A DNA stretch of 64,000 nt from JACQFK01 sp964619955 (GCA_964619955.1 CAZUJF010000022.1:1-64000), one strand, 5' to 3'; shown: positions 1-8,487, counted from the first letter of the stretch. Program-made: numbers and translations. The notes: a model not told the origin generated them from the sequence alone.

Positions 1-4
1 GAAA

Positions 5-48
5 CAGGGCAATAATTTCCGGAATTGTCAGGGCAATAGTTTACGGAA
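5..48. repeat. Two 20-bp direct repeats, period 24
   Basis: Positions 5-24 and 29-48 carry the same 20-mer with 18 of 20 matches, each starting CAGGGCAATA and ending CGGAA, separated by TTGT. Clustered short repeats of this kind are typical of the ends of some insertion sequences, for example IS21-like multiple terminal repeats. No transposase lies within the window, so the identity of any element to the left is unknown. Confidence 0.5.
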
Positions 49-136
49 CCGGCACCCTAAGTTAAGGGCTTGGGGATTCAAAGCGGCTAAATAATAACAA
101 CTGGAAGAGGGGGGGCGGGTGTGAACTGCTATCGGC

Positions 137-460
137 CTAACGGCGGGCCTTGGCGGGCGCGGCGGGCGCCGGGACGGGCGCCGGCGCCGCGGGACGGAGC
201 CCCTCGCGGTCCAGCAGCTTGAGGATGCCCTGTTCGAGACGCTGGTATTTCTGCAGGTGCGGGGCGTCCCCCTCGCGGTTCTTGATCTCCTCCTGTTTCT
301 TCCGGAGGCGCCCCGCCTCGCGGTAGAGGTCGATCAGGAGCCTGGCCTTGAGGTGGGTGCGCGCCAGCAGGGCGAGGTAGCAGAACACCGCGAGCCCCCC
401 GACGAGGAGCGGCGCGAGGTATTCCGAAACGAGACGTTCGGCCTGTCGTTCTAAATCCAC
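137..460 (-). CDS. Small single-pass membrane protein, unknown function
   Basis: The product is 107 residues. An N-terminal segment of about 15 residues is followed by one hydrophobic helix (about residues 16-32, rich in L, V, G and A). Next comes a charged helical stretch (about 38-80, rich in K, R, E and L) that could form a short coiled coil, then an Ala/Pro tail ending in basic residues. There is no signal-peptidase motif, so the hydrophobic segment probably stays as an anchor. The next gene upstream on this strand is queE, about 70 bases away. I do not recognise a family, and no function is proposed. Confidence 0.55.
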   Translation of the reverse strand: MDLERQAERLVSEYLAPLLVGGLAVFCYLALLARTHLKARLLIDLYREAGRLRKKQEEIKNREGDAPHLQKYQRLEQGILKLLDREGLRPAAPAPVPAPAAPAKARR

Positions 461-529
461 CCCAGCCGGCCGCCTTCGAGGGCGGCCCCCGATATCTCAT
501 CGGCCGGAAGGGGCCCCGGGCTTGCGCGA

Positions 530-1237
530 TTACTTCCAGCCCGCCAGCACGTGGAGCTGGGGCAGGACCCAGACCTCCCGCCCCGCCGCGCGGCGGAGCC
601 GGGCGATCTGCGCGCCGTCCGGCGGCTCCGTCGCGGGATTGACCGGCGTCGCCACCTGGAGGATGAGGGGGAATTCCGCCGGCACGATCGAGGCGGCGCG
701 GGCGAGCTCGGCCTCGTCCGTGTCCTTCAGGACGACGATCTTCACGAAGGCCTCGCGCCCCCGGGCGAGTTCGAGGCAGCGGCGGCTGTCCTCCCAGTCC
801 ATGCGCACCCCGGGCACGGAGGGCAGCTTCAGGTCGAACGCGAAGACGTCGATCGCGTCCGCGCAGACGGCCAGGCGCCCGGCGAGCGTGCCGCTGGTGT
901 CGAGGTAGGTCTGCATGCCCAGATCGCGGACTGCGAGGGCGGCCTCGCGCACGAATTCGGCCTGCAGCACGGGCTCGCCGCCCGTGAAGCTCACCGAGGG
1001 GTGCGGGCCGAGGGCGCGGACGGCGTCCAGCGCCTCCGCGACGCCCGCGGGGTTGGGCCGCGCCGTCCCCTGGAACGTCCACGACGGGCTGCGTTCCCAC
1101 GAATGCGGCGTGTCGCAATAGCGGCAGCGGAGGTGGCAGCCCGAGAGGCGCACGAAGATCTGCCGCAGCCCTGCGTGCGGGCCCTCGCCCTGGAACGAGG
1201 AGAAGATTTCGAGCAGGTGGCCGCGGGTGTCGCTCAT
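530..1237 (-). CDS. queE: 7-carboxy-7-deazaguanine synthase (radical SAM)
   Basis: QueE converts 6-carboxy-tetrahydropterin to 7-carboxy-7-deazaguanine, an early step to queuosine and other 7-deazaguanines. The 235-residue protein has the family opening IFSSFQGEGPHAG. The radical SAM CX3CX2C cluster motif is at Cys34, Cys38 and Cys41 (CHLRCRYC), followed by the FTGGEPVLQ glycine-rich SAM-binding motif near residue 85. Length matches the family. queC lies in the same orientation about 730 bases upstream, so two steps of the pathway are present, but queD and queF are not in the window. A TACACT hexamer (1256-1251, minus strand) sits 13 bases before the ATG, suggesting a very short leader. Confidence 0.93.
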   Translation of the reverse strand: MSDTRGHLLEIFSSFQGEGPHAGLRQIFVRLSGCHLRCRYCDTPHSWERSPSWTFQGTARPNPAGVAEALDAVRALGPHPSVSFTGGEPVLQAEFVREAALAVRDLGMQTYLDTSGTLAGRLAVCADAIDVFAFDLKLPSVPGVRMDWEDSRRCLELARGREAFVKIVVLKDTDEAELARAASIVPAEFPLILQVATPVNPATEPPDGAQIARLRRAAGREVWVLPQLHVLAGWK

Positions 1238-1302
1238 GTCAACGGGGCGGAGTGTACCACGGAGCCGCGTCTCCTTCGCGCGGAGGGTATGATGGTCGTG
1301 AG

Positions 1303-1980
1303 ATGAATCCTCCGAGCCCTCCGGGCGGGGAGCGCCGCCGCCGGCGGCGGCTGGTCCTGGACAAGGTCCGCGTGCGCTGCGTCAGCGGGGATTTCGACGA
1401 TCTCTCCGGCGACGTCAACTTCGCCCGGCGCCTGATCAACGTCGGGTTGGGCGGCGCCTGCATCGAGACCACGGGCCGGCTCCGGCCCGACGTGAAGCTC
1501 ACCCTGGAGATCCGCTTCGACGACATCGGGAGCGCCCTGCGTTCCAAGGCCCAGATCATCTGGGTCGACACGCTGACGCAGGGGGCGGCCGAGGAGCACC
1601 GGGCGGGGCTGCGCTTCATCGGGCCCGAACTCACCCAGCCGGTGCGCGAACTGCTGGAGGGCGGGCAGGCGGCCGAGATCGCGGCCCGGCGCCGCGACGA
1701 GCACGCGGCGTTGAAGAAGCAGTCGGAATCGCGGAAGGAGGAAGCCGGACGGCGGGGGCTCGGCCGGCCGGCGAAGGCCGCGCTTTTTCTTCTGGTCCTC
1801 GCGCTCGGTTATTTCGGAAGCTTCTGGGGGCTGGTGCTGCAGGGGCGTATCGGCACGTCGAAGCCTATTTCGTTTAGCTATTCCGAAACCTATCTGGAGG
1901 ATGCGTTTGCGAGGTTCTACGCCCCCGCCCTCTGGGTTTTTCGGAAGGCGGGGGTCGAGATCCTTTATCCCCCGCGTTGA
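1303..1980 (+). CDS. PilZ-domain protein with C-terminal membrane helix
   Basis: PilZ domains usually bind cyclic di-GMP. From the ATG at 1303 the protein is 225 residues. It opens with an Arg cluster (about residues 11-16), like the RxxxR motif of PilZ proteins. A beta-rich domain to about residue 115 includes the glycine-rich NVGLGGACIET segment, which stands where PilZ has D/NxSxxG. A charged linker follows, then one transmembrane helix at about 158-179 and a 45-residue tail. An in-frame GTG at 1252 is possible, but a TATGAT hexamer at 1288-1293 lies 9 bases before the ATG, favouring a leaderless start at 1303. The 3' end overlaps queC by 16 bases, tail to tail. Confidence 0.7.
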   Translation: MNPPSPPGGERRRRRRLVLDKVRVRCVSGDFDDLSGDVNFARRLINVGLGGACIETTGRLRPDVKLTLEIRFDDIGSALRSKAQIIWVDTLTQGAAEEHRAGLRFIGPELTQPVRELLEGGQAAEIAARRRDEHAALKKQSESRKEEAGRRGLGRPAKAALFLLVLALGYFGSFWGLVLQGRIGTSKPISFSYSETYLEDAFARFYAPALWVFRKAGVEILYPPR

Positions 1981-2600
1981 TCGTCCAGGGCGCGCAGCGA
2001 GCGCAGGCAGGATTCGCAGCGGCGGCACCAGGCGCGTCCGCCCTCGTAGCAGGGCCATATCTGCTCCAGCGGCGCGCCCAGGCGCCGTCCCAGACGCACG
2101 ATGCCCTTCTTGTCCAGCGCCCCCGTGAAGTTGACGACGGACACGCCGTTGGCCGTGGAGTAGGCGAGCGCGCGGTTGACGGCGCGCACGTACGCGGGGG
2201 AGTTGTCGGGGAAGGTGGCGGCCTCCTCCCGGTTGAAGCCCGTGATGAGGCGCTTCGCCCCGAGCGCCTCCGCGTGGGCGGCGGCGATCTCGATGAAGGC
2301 CCCGTTGCGGTTGGGCACCCAGACGGCCTTCGCGGAGCGTTCCGACAGTTCGTGCAGCGGGAGCCGCGCGCGGCGGTTCACGAGGGCGCTGGAGGTGATC
2401 GCGGCCAGCCAGGGCAGCGGGATCACGCGGTGCGGGATCCGGTAATGCCGGGCGATGCGGGCCGAGGCGCGGCGTTCGGGTCCGGCGGCGCGCTGGCCGT
2501 AGTCGAACGTGAGGGCGAGGACCACGTCCAGCCGCCGCACGGCGGCGGCCAGGGACACGGTGGAGTCCAGCCCGCCGGAGAGGATGGCCACGGCTTTCAT
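1965..2600 (-). CDS. queC: 7-cyano-7-deazaguanine synthase
   Basis: QueC uses ATP and ammonia to turn 7-carboxy-7-deazaguanine into preQ0. The 211-residue protein has the PP-loop ATP-binding motif SGGLDST at residues 8-14. Four zinc-binding cysteines near the C-terminus lie at 184, 192, 195 and 198 (C-x7-C-x2-C-x2-C), exactly as in the family. It belongs functionally with queE, which lies in the same orientation downstream; a PilZ gene on the opposite strand sits between them. The product could feed tRNA queuosine or a DNA 7-deazaguanine modification; nothing here distinguishes the two. Confidence 0.93.
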   Translation of the reverse strand: MKAVAILSGGLDSTVSLAAAVRRLDVVLALTFDYGQRAAGPERRASARIARHYRIPHRVIPLPWLAAITSSALVNRRARLPLHELSERSAKAVWVPNRNGAFIEIAAAHAEALGAKRLITGFNREEAATFPDNSPAYVRAVNRALAYSTANGVSVVNFTGALDKKGIVRLGRRLGAPLEQIWPCYEGGRAWCRRCESCLRSLRALDDQRGG

Positions 2601-2625
2601 GGGGCGGGATTATACCTCGCGGGCG

Positions 2626-4599
2626 TCATCCGTGGATGAACGGCGCTGGATGTTTGAGCTGGGTGCGGAGGAAATTGTCGATGCCGATCTGGCGGTCGCG
2701 CGTGGCCCAGACCTCGGCGAAGGCGCGGGCTTCGATCTCGAGGCCGGCGTCGATGTCGACGGCGGCCCCCTCGAGGATCGCGCGGCGCAGGATCTCATCC
2801 ACCTTCCGGGAGAGCCCCTGGAGATCCACCTCGGGGGGGGAGGCGGGCACGGCGGGCGGGGCCGGGAGGGCGGCGGGCGCCAGTTCCAGGGCGAGCCTCC
2901 GGGCGCGCTCGACGACGTCGCCGTCCACCTCCTCGCGCAGCAGCCCCAGGCGCAGCGCCTCGGGGCCGGAGAGGGAGCCGCCCGTGCGCAGCAGGCGCCA
3001 GGCGGCTTCGAACCCGATCAGGCGGGGCAGGCGCTGGGTGGCCCCGGCGCCGGGGATGAGCCCGAGCTTCATCTCGGGCTGTCCGAAGGCGATCAGCAGG
3101 CCCTTCTTCGCGATGCGGGCGGTGCAGGCGTAGGCGATCTCGCTGCCCGCCCCCAGCGACAGCCCGTTGAGCGCGGCGACGACGGGTTTGCCGAGCTGTT
3201 CGATGAGGCGGGTGACGCGCTGGCAGTCGCGGACGATCGCGGCGGCCTCCGCCGGCGTGCGGCCGGCGGCGAGCTGGGCGAGATCGGCCCCCGAGGAGAA
3301 CGCCTTGACGCCGAAGCCCGTGATCACCGCGCCGCGGACCGCCGGATCCTTCGCGACGGCGGCGAGCTGCGCGCCGATCTGCCGGAAGGTCTCGGGGCCG
3401 AGCGCGTTGAGCGCGCGGGGCCGCCGGATCGTGAGCACGGCCACGCCGTCGCGGTCCTCCCGCAGCACGACCGGGATCTCCCAGGGCCCGAACGAGGCGG
3501 GCATCTTGAATCCGGGGTGGGCCCGGGCGTAGGTCTCCACCAAGCTGCGGACCTTGCGGGGCCCCAGTTCGTTCATGAGGGCGAAGGGCGGCGCGAGCGC
3601 GAGCCCGAGTTCGACGCCGAGCTCCAGGTCGGACAGGGTGGCGATGCCGCTCTCGAGGACCTCGCAGGCCAGCCCGAAGTAGGCCCCCAGCAGCATGCGG
3701 GAGACCTCCTCGAACATGCTGTTCGAATAGCTGACGGTCTCGCCCTTGTCGGTGGTGCGCCACGGGGTGCGCGTCGCGAGGCGCTCGTCGAGGGACGGGG
3801 GGACCTGGAACCAGGGCATGACCTTCTCGTGGTAGCCCTCGAAGCCGAGGCGGCAGGCGGAGTTCCCGCCCGTCAGATTCAGGAGCGTGAAGGGCCCCGC
3901 GGTGGTCTTCAGGGCCCGGCACGTGATGGCGTCGACGATGCCGGGGGCCAGGCCGTTCTGTTCGACGAGCATGGCGGCGAGCAGCAGGCCCTCGAAGACG
4001 GGGTTGATCGCATAGCCCCAGCGGCCGCGGGCGCGGATGGGGACCTTGCCCAGGGCCTCGTAGAAGGCGCGGCACCAGTCGGCGACCTGGGTCTTCGGCC
4101 CGGGCACGAGCTCCACAAGCGGATTGCGCTCGGCGGGGAAGAAGAAATGGTGGACCAGGGCGCGCTCGGGGCGGCGGAGCCGCTCGAAGAGGCGCTCCGG
4201 CTCCAGGTGCGACGAGGTGGAGGCCAGGATGCCGTGCGGCGGGGCGATGGCCTCCAGCTCCTCGAAGACCTCCTGTTTCGTCCGGAGGTTCTCGGGCACG
4301 GCCTCGACCACGAAGCAGCAGCCCACGAGCAGGGACTTGTCGAGGGTGAACGTGATGTTCTTCAGGATGGTCTCGGCCTCGGCGGGCCGGAACACGCCGC
4401 TTTCGCCCCCCTTGCGGAGCTTGCGCAGGACGCGGTCGCGGCCCGACTCCAGCGCCTGCGGGTCGATGTCGTGGACGACGACGGGCACGCCGTGCCGGGA
4501 GAGGGCGCGCGAGAAGAAGAGCGCGATGTCCGGCCCGACGTTCCCCGAGCCGATGACCCCGATGCGCTGGACGGTCCTCCCCGCGAGCGTGAAGGGCAT
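2626..4599 (-). CDS. 3-hydroxyacyl-CoA dehydrogenase / enoyl-CoA hydratase fusion
   Basis: This bifunctional enzyme hydrates enoyl-CoA and oxidises 3-hydroxyacyl-CoA. The 657-residue chain has the NAD-binding dehydrogenase first (GSGNVG Rossmann loop near residue 17; the HHFFFPAERNP segment around 150 holds the catalytic His), then the dehydrogenase C-terminal domain. A crotonase domain occupies about residues 390-600. Both catalytic glutamates of hydratases are present, in GAGSE and GQPE, followed by GLIPGAGATQRLPR. This order is the reverse of bacterial FadB and matches archaeal dehydrogenase-hydratase fusions. It follows rho by 13 bases. No thiolase or acyl-CoA dehydrogenase is nearby, so the pathway, beta-oxidation or a crotonyl-CoA step, is undecided. 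Confidence 0.9.
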   Translation of the reverse strand: MPFTLAGRTVQRIGVIGSGNVGPDIALFFSRALSRHGVPVVVHDIDPQALESGRDRVLRKLRKGGESGVFRPAEAETILKNITFTLDKSLLVGCCFVVEAVPENLRTKQEVFEELEAIAPPHGILASTSSHLEPERLFERLRRPERALVHHFFFPAERNPLVELVPGPKTQVADWCRAFYEALGKVPIRARGRWGYAINPVFEGLLLAAMLVEQNGLAPGIVDAITCRALKTTAGPFTLLNLTGGNSACRLGFEGYHEKVMPWFQVPPSLDERLATRTPWRTTDKGETVSYSNSMFEEVSRMLLGAYFGLACEVLESGIATLSDLELGVELGLALAPPFALMNELGPRKVRSLVETYARAHPGFKMPASFGPWEIPVVLREDRDGVAVLTIRRPRALNALGPETFRQIGAQLAAVAKDPAVRGAVITGFGVKAFSSGADLAQLAAGRTPAEAAAIVRDCQRVTRLIEQLGKPVVAALNGLSLGAGSEIAYACTARIAKKGLLIAFGQPEMKLGLIPGAGATQRLPRLIGFEAAWRLLRTGGSLSGPEALRLGLLREEVDGDVVERARRLALELAPAALPAPPAVPASPPEVDLQGLSRKVDEILRRAILEGAAVDIDAGLEIEARAFAEVWATRDRQIGIDNFLRTQLKHPAPFIHG

Positions 4600-4612
4600 G
4601 TCCGCCCCTGGT

Positions 4613-6262
4613 CTAGGAGATCTCGGCGGAACGGCCCAGGCTCATGAGGAACTCGGCGTTGGACTTGGTCTTCTTCAGGCGGTCGAGCAGGGTTTCCATC
4701 GCCTCGATGATCTTCATGTCGGCGAGGACCTTGCGCAGCATCCAGATGCGGGCGATCTCGTCCTTGTGGAGCAGCAGCTCTTCGCGGCGCGTGCCCGAGC
4801 GCGTGAGGTCGAAGGAGGGGAAGATGCGGCGGTCGGCCAGGTCGCGCACGAGGTGCAGCTCGCTGTTGCCGGTGCCCTTGAACTCCTCGAAGATCACCTC
4901 GTCCATGCGCGAGCCGGTGTCGACGAGGCAGCTTCCCACGATGGTGAGGGATCCGCCCTCCTCGACCTTGCGCGCGGCGCCGAAGAAGCGCTTGGGGCCC
5001 TGGAAGGCGGTCGAGTCCACGCCGCCCGAAAGGATGCGGCCCGAGTGGGGCGCCTCGGTGTTGTAGGCGCGGGTCATGCGCGTGATCGAGTCCACCAGGA
5101 TGAGCACGTCCTTCTTGTTCTCGACGAGGCGCTTGGCCTTTTCCAGGACCATCTCGGTGACCTGGATGTGCCGGGAGGGCGGCTCGTCGAAACAGGAGGC
5201 GATGACCTCGGCCTCGCCCTTGAGGTTCTTCTTGAAGTCCGTGACCTCCTCGGGGCGCTCGTCGATGAGCAGGACGATGAGGGTGACCTCGGGGTGGTTC
5301 TTGAGCACGGAGTTCGCGATCTTCTGCAGCAGCACGGTCTTGCCGGTGCGGGGCGGCGCGACGATGAGGGCGCGCTGGCCCTTGCCGAGGGGCGCGATCA
5401 TGTCGAGCACGCGCATGGAGAGGTCGGTGGCGTCGTTTTCGAGCCGGATGCGCTCGTTGGGATGCTGGGCGGTGAGGCTCTCGAAGGGGATGACGCTCTG
5501 CGCGGCGTCGGGGTTGTGGTGGTTGATGGCCTCGACCTTGAGGAGCGCGAAGTACTTTTCGCCCTCCTTGGGCGGGCGGATCTGCCCGCTGATCACGTTG
5601 CCCGTGCGCATGCCGAAGCGCCGGATCTGCGAAGGGCTGATGTAGATGTCGTCCGGGCAGGGCAGGTAGTTGTACTTGGGCGAGCGGAGGAAGCCGAAGC
5701 CCTCCGGAAGCACTTCGAGCACGCCCTCGCCGAAGAGCAGGCCGTTCTGCTTGGCCTTCTCCTGGATGATCTTGTAGATGAGGTCCTGCTTCTTGAGACC
5801 CATGACCTCCTTGATGCCCTCCTGGCGGGCGAATTTCAGGAGGTCCGCCATCGTGAATTCCTGGAGCTTCGAGAGGTAGATCTCCTCCCGCTTCACGCGG
5901 TCGTAGGCGTCGGGGCCGTCCATGCGGCGCGGGCCGCCGTCGCCGGGGGCGCCTTCCGCCGCGGGCGTCGAACCCGGCGCCGCCGGCGGGGGCGTTCCGG
6001 GCCGCTGCGCGCCGGCCGGAGGCGCTGCGGGCGCCGGGGACGGCGGCACGGCGGGACGGGGCGGCGGCGGGACGGGGACCGGAGGAGCGGGCGTTTCCGT
6101 CCGGACCGCCGGGCGCGGCGCTTCCGGGGGCCGGGCGGGGGCGGCCGGGGCGGGGGGCGCCACGGCGGCCGGGGCGGCCGGCGGCGCGGCCGGGCGCGCG
6201 GCCCGGGCCGGGGCTTCGGATTCGGGGGTTTCTTCGATTTCTTTCGCTTTGCGCGGGGGCAT
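4613..6262 (-). CDS. rho: Transcription termination factor Rho, long N-terminal linker
   Basis: Rho is a hexameric RNA-dependent ATPase that ends transcription at C-rich untranslated RNA. The 549-residue protein has an additional Pro/Ala-rich, low-complexity N-terminal stretch (about residues 15-118). It is followed by the Rho N-terminal helical domain (about 130-170) and the RNA-binding OB fold (GFGFLRSPKYNYLPCPDDIYISPSQ, about 188-212). The ATPase core carries Walker A APPRTGKT at 303-310 and the R-loop SGTRREELL near the C-terminus. E. coli Rho is about 420 residues, and the excess is essentially the linker. It lies 40 bases after coaE and 13 bases before the dehydrogenase-hydratase fusion, so the three probably share a transcript. 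Confidence 0.95.
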   Translation of the reverse strand: MPPRKAKEIEETPESEAPARAARPAAPPAAPAAVAPPAPAAPARPPEAPRPAVRTETPAPPVPVPPPPRPAVPPSPAPAAPPAGAQRPGTPPPAAPGSTPAAEGAPGDGGPRRMDGPDAYDRVKREEIYLSKLQEFTMADLLKFARQEGIKEVMGLKKQDLIYKIIQEKAKQNGLLFGEGVLEVLPEGFGFLRSPKYNYLPCPDDIYISPSQIRRFGMRTGNVISGQIRPPKEGEKYFALLKVEAINHHNPDAAQSVIPFESLTAQHPNERIRLENDATDLSMRVLDMIAPLGKGQRALIVAPPRTGKTVLLQKIANSVLKNHPEVTLIVLLIDERPEEVTDFKKNLKGEAEVIASCFDEPPSRHIQVTEMVLEKAKRLVENKKDVLILVDSITRMTRAYNTEAPHSGRILSGGVDSTAFQGPKRFFGAARKVEEGGSLTIVGSCLVDTGSRMDEVIFEEFKGTGNSELHLVRDLADRRIFPSFDLTRSGTRREELLLHKDEIARIWMLRKVLADMKIIEAMETLLDRLKKTKSNAEFLMSLGRSAEIS

Positions 6263-6302
6263 GAGACTCTCCTAATTCAGGCGTGAGCGCCGGTGTCCGG
6301 CG

Positions 6303-6884
6303 TCAACTGCGGAATTCCTTCATGAAGGCGCGAACCTCCCGCACAGTGCGGGACACCGGTCCGCTGTTGTCGATGACGACGTCCGATTTCCTCTTCTTCT
6401 CCGCCAGGGGGGCCTGCATGGCCTCCCGGCGTTTCAGTTCCCGTCCCGACCAGCCCCGCTTCCGGACCCTCTCGAGCCGGAGGCGGCGGGGCGCCTGAAC
6501 GAAGGCGACCCGGTCGCACAGGCCCTCCAGCCGCGTTTCGAAGAGCAGGGCGGCGTCCAGGACCACCCATCCGCGCGCGCGGGAAAGCTCCTTCCGGATC
6601 CTCCGGAGTATTTCGGGGTGGACCCTGCGGTTCAGGCGCTCCACCGTGTTCCGGTTCCTGAAGGCCGCGCGCCCCAGCGCCGGCCGGTCGATGCGTCCTG
6701 CCGCGTCCAGGATGACGGGTCCGAATTCGCGGACCAGCGCCTTCCGGACGCGGGGGATTTCGAGGACGCGGTGCCCCAGGGCGTCGGCGTCGATCACGAC
6801 GGCGCCCGATTTTCTAAAGATCCCCGCCACGGTGCTTTTGCCGCTGCCGATGCCTCCGGTGAGGCCCAGAACGAGGCGCAGCAC
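6303..6884 (-). CDS. coaE: Dephospho-CoA kinase
   Basis: CoaE phosphorylates the ribose 3'-OH of dephospho-CoA, the last step of coenzyme A synthesis. The 193-residue protein starts with the P-loop GLTGGIGSGKST (about residues 8-19), followed by the family segment VIDADALGHRVLE. DAALLFE and QAPRRLRLERVRKR further on match the substrate-lid region. Length is normal. It appears to be the first gene of a minus-strand group with rho and the dehydrogenase-hydratase fusion. The region upstream (6885-7158) separates it from the divergent coiled-coil genes. Confidence 0.93.
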   Translation of the reverse strand: MLRLVLGLTGGIGSGKSTVAGIFRKSGAVVIDADALGHRVLEIPRVRKALVREFGPVILDAAGRIDRPALGRAAFRNRNTVERLNRRVHPEILRRIRKELSRARGWVVLDAALLFETRLEGLCDRVAFVQAPRRLRLERVRKRGWSGRELKRREAMQAPLAEKKRKSDVVIDNSGPVSRTVREVRAFMKEFRS

Positions 6885-6985
6885 GGTTCGTCGGGTTGAA
6901 TCGCTGTGAGAGGTACGAATAACCAGGTGTCGGAGACTACAGGAAAAAGTCTATCCCCGGGGTGGGGGGGTGTCAAGAGAAGAAG

Positions 6986-7019
6986 AATGAGGAATCAGGG
7001 GAATAGGGAATGAGGAATC
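6986..7019. repeat. Purine-rich 11-bp direct repeat
   Basis: AATGAGGAATC occurs at 6986-6996 and again at 7009-7019, inside an A/G-rich stretch of the 274-base gap between coaE and the coiled-coil gene. It looks like a decayed short tandem repeat. Apart from this and the promoter at 7099, I see nothing in the gap. Confidence 0.4.
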
Positions 7020-7098
7020 GAAGGGCGGAATTTTCGCGGAAGCCCGCAAGGATCGGAGACTCCCGCTGCGTCTGGATGGGAGCGGGTCCGACTATTGC

Positions 7099-7126
7099 TT
7101 GACTGGGGTGGGGGCGGCTTTAGAAT
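7099..7126 (+). promoter_or_regulatory. Sigma-70-type promoter for the coiled-coil gene pair
   Basis: TTGACT (7099-7104), a 16-base spacer, then TAGAAT (7121-7126). The ATG of the first coiled-coil gene is 33 bases downstream, preceded by the ribosome-binding sequence GGAGAT. The same two hexamers with the same spacing occur before gapA (48802-48829), which supports this as the housekeeping promoter form here. Confidence 0.65.
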
Positions 7127-7158
7127 AGGCCCCCATCCTGCCTGAAATCGGAGATCTC

Positions 7159-8487
7159 ATGACGGTAGACCAACGGCGTCGCGACTCCGGCATCTCGATG
7201 ATCCTCGTGGTCGTCCTGATGCTGCTGACGATGGTCCTCATCATCGCCGGGATCGTGATGTGGTCCAACTTCAAGGAAAAGGAGCGCAGCCTCGCCGCGC
7301 TCAAGGCCTACCGCGACCGCCTGGTCGCGCAGGAAGGCGACATCAAGGCCGCCGTGATCAAGTCGAACGAGGCCACCGGGCTGGTCCTGGGCGAGGACGG
7401 CCGGCTTCCGACGGCGAAGGCCACCGAGGCCATGAAGAAATGGCGCGAGGAGTATTTCAGCGTCTCCGCGCTGGACAAGTACCCGCTCACCGCGCCCCTG
7501 CAGGGCGAGCCCCAGCGCATCAAGAAAGAGGACATGGACAAGTTCAACCGCTCCAAGGAGGACTCCTCGTACATGAGGACCCTGCAGGAGCTGGTGGAGC
7601 CCGCCGCGGCCCGCGCCTTCCACTACAAGAACCGGATGGAGCAGCTCCAGGTCGAGCTGGGCATCGCGGCGGACCAGACGAAGAACCGCACGGCGATCCA
7701 GCCCGAGATCCCCAAGAAGAAGGAAGAGAAGCGCGAGGAGCTCCGCAAGGAGATCGCGAAGCTCAACGAGGAGATCGGCAAGGAGAACGAGCAGTACACC
7801 GCGCGGAAGACGCAGTACGCCGAGGCCCGCACGAAGGCGGAGGCCGAGATCGTCGCGGAGACCGAGAAGTTCGCCGCCGAGGAGATCAAGGTCCAGAACG
7901 AGATCCGCGAGCTGCGCCGCCAGATCGAGGAGCTGAAGGTCAAGGAGATCGTCAAGCAGGAGGTCAATTTCGTCCACGGCAGGATCCTCCGGCCGGACAT
8001 CCCCAACCGGATCGCCTTCATCAACATCGGCTCGCGCGAGCGCGTCGTGCCCGGCCTCAAGTTCCTCGTGGGCCGCCGCGGCGTGCAGGGCAAGTTCGAG
8101 TACAAGGGCAAGATCGAGGTCAAGAAGGCCTGGATGACCCACGCCGAATGCTCGATCGTGGAGCTCTACGACCCCACGTTCAAGCCCGTGACCGAGGGGG
8201 ACTACATCGTCAACCCCCTCTTCTCGAAGGAGCGCCCGCTGGTGGTGGCGTTCGTGGGCGAGGAGCGTCCGATCCGCCTGCGCTACTCGGTGGACGAGGC
8301 GGCGCGCCGCATCAAGGAGATCGGCAGCGAGGTCCGCAAGGACGTGTCGCTCGACGTGGATTACGTGATCTTCACCGAGGCGGGGGCCCAGAAGACGCCG
8401 GACAACTACGAGCCGTTCAAGAAGGCGGTCTTCCTGGAGATTCCCGTGGCGGAAGCCTCCGATATTTTCCGGTTCCTCGGCGATTAG
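7159..8487 (+). CDS. Membrane-anchored coiled-coil protein with BRCT-like C-terminus
   Basis: The 442-residue protein starts with a basic tail (three Arg in the first eight residues) and a strong transmembrane helix (about 12-35). A long charged region (about 36-265, rich in K, E, Q, R and A) reads as coiled coil. The C-terminal part has a beta-rich segment (about 268-355; RIAFINIGSRERVVPG, then a GDYIVNPL strand). The last 84 residues have BRCT-like layout (VVAFVGEE, a helix, a VDYVIFTEAG strand, then FKKAVFLEIPVAEASDIFRFLG). The next gene has the same architecture, so the two are probably ancient paralogues. The positive-inside rule places the bulk outside the cytoplasm. The family is not recognised; a scaffold or envelope role is only a guess. 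Confidence 0.6.
   Translation: MTVDQRRRDSGISMILVVVLMLLTMVLIIAGIVMWSNFKEKERSLAALKAYRDRLVAQEGDIKAAVIKSNEATGLVLGEDGRLPTAKATEAMKKWREEYFSVSALDKYPLTAPLQGEPQRIKKEDMDKFNRSKEDSSYMRTLQELVEPAAARAFHYKNRMEQLQVELGIAADQTKNRTAIQPEIPKKKEEKREELRKEIAKLNEEIGKENEQYTARKTQYAEARTKAEAEIVAETEKFAAEEIKVQNEIRELRRQIEELKVKEIVKQEVNFVHGRILRPDIPNRIAFINIGSRERVVPGLKFLVGRRGVQGKFEYKGKIEVKKAWMTHAECSIVELYDPTFKPVTEGDYIVNPLFSKERPLVVAFVGEERPIRLRYSVDEAARRIKEIGSEVRKDVSLDVDYVIFTEAGAQKTPDNYEPFKKAVFLEIPVAEASDIFRFLGD

Noticed and set aside
2509..6286. Very long plus-strand open frames opposite the dehydrogenase fusion and rho
   Set aside because: They are rich in Gly, Arg, Asp and Glu with no domain pattern and lie exactly opposite genes with clear motifs; this is expected in high-GC DNA.
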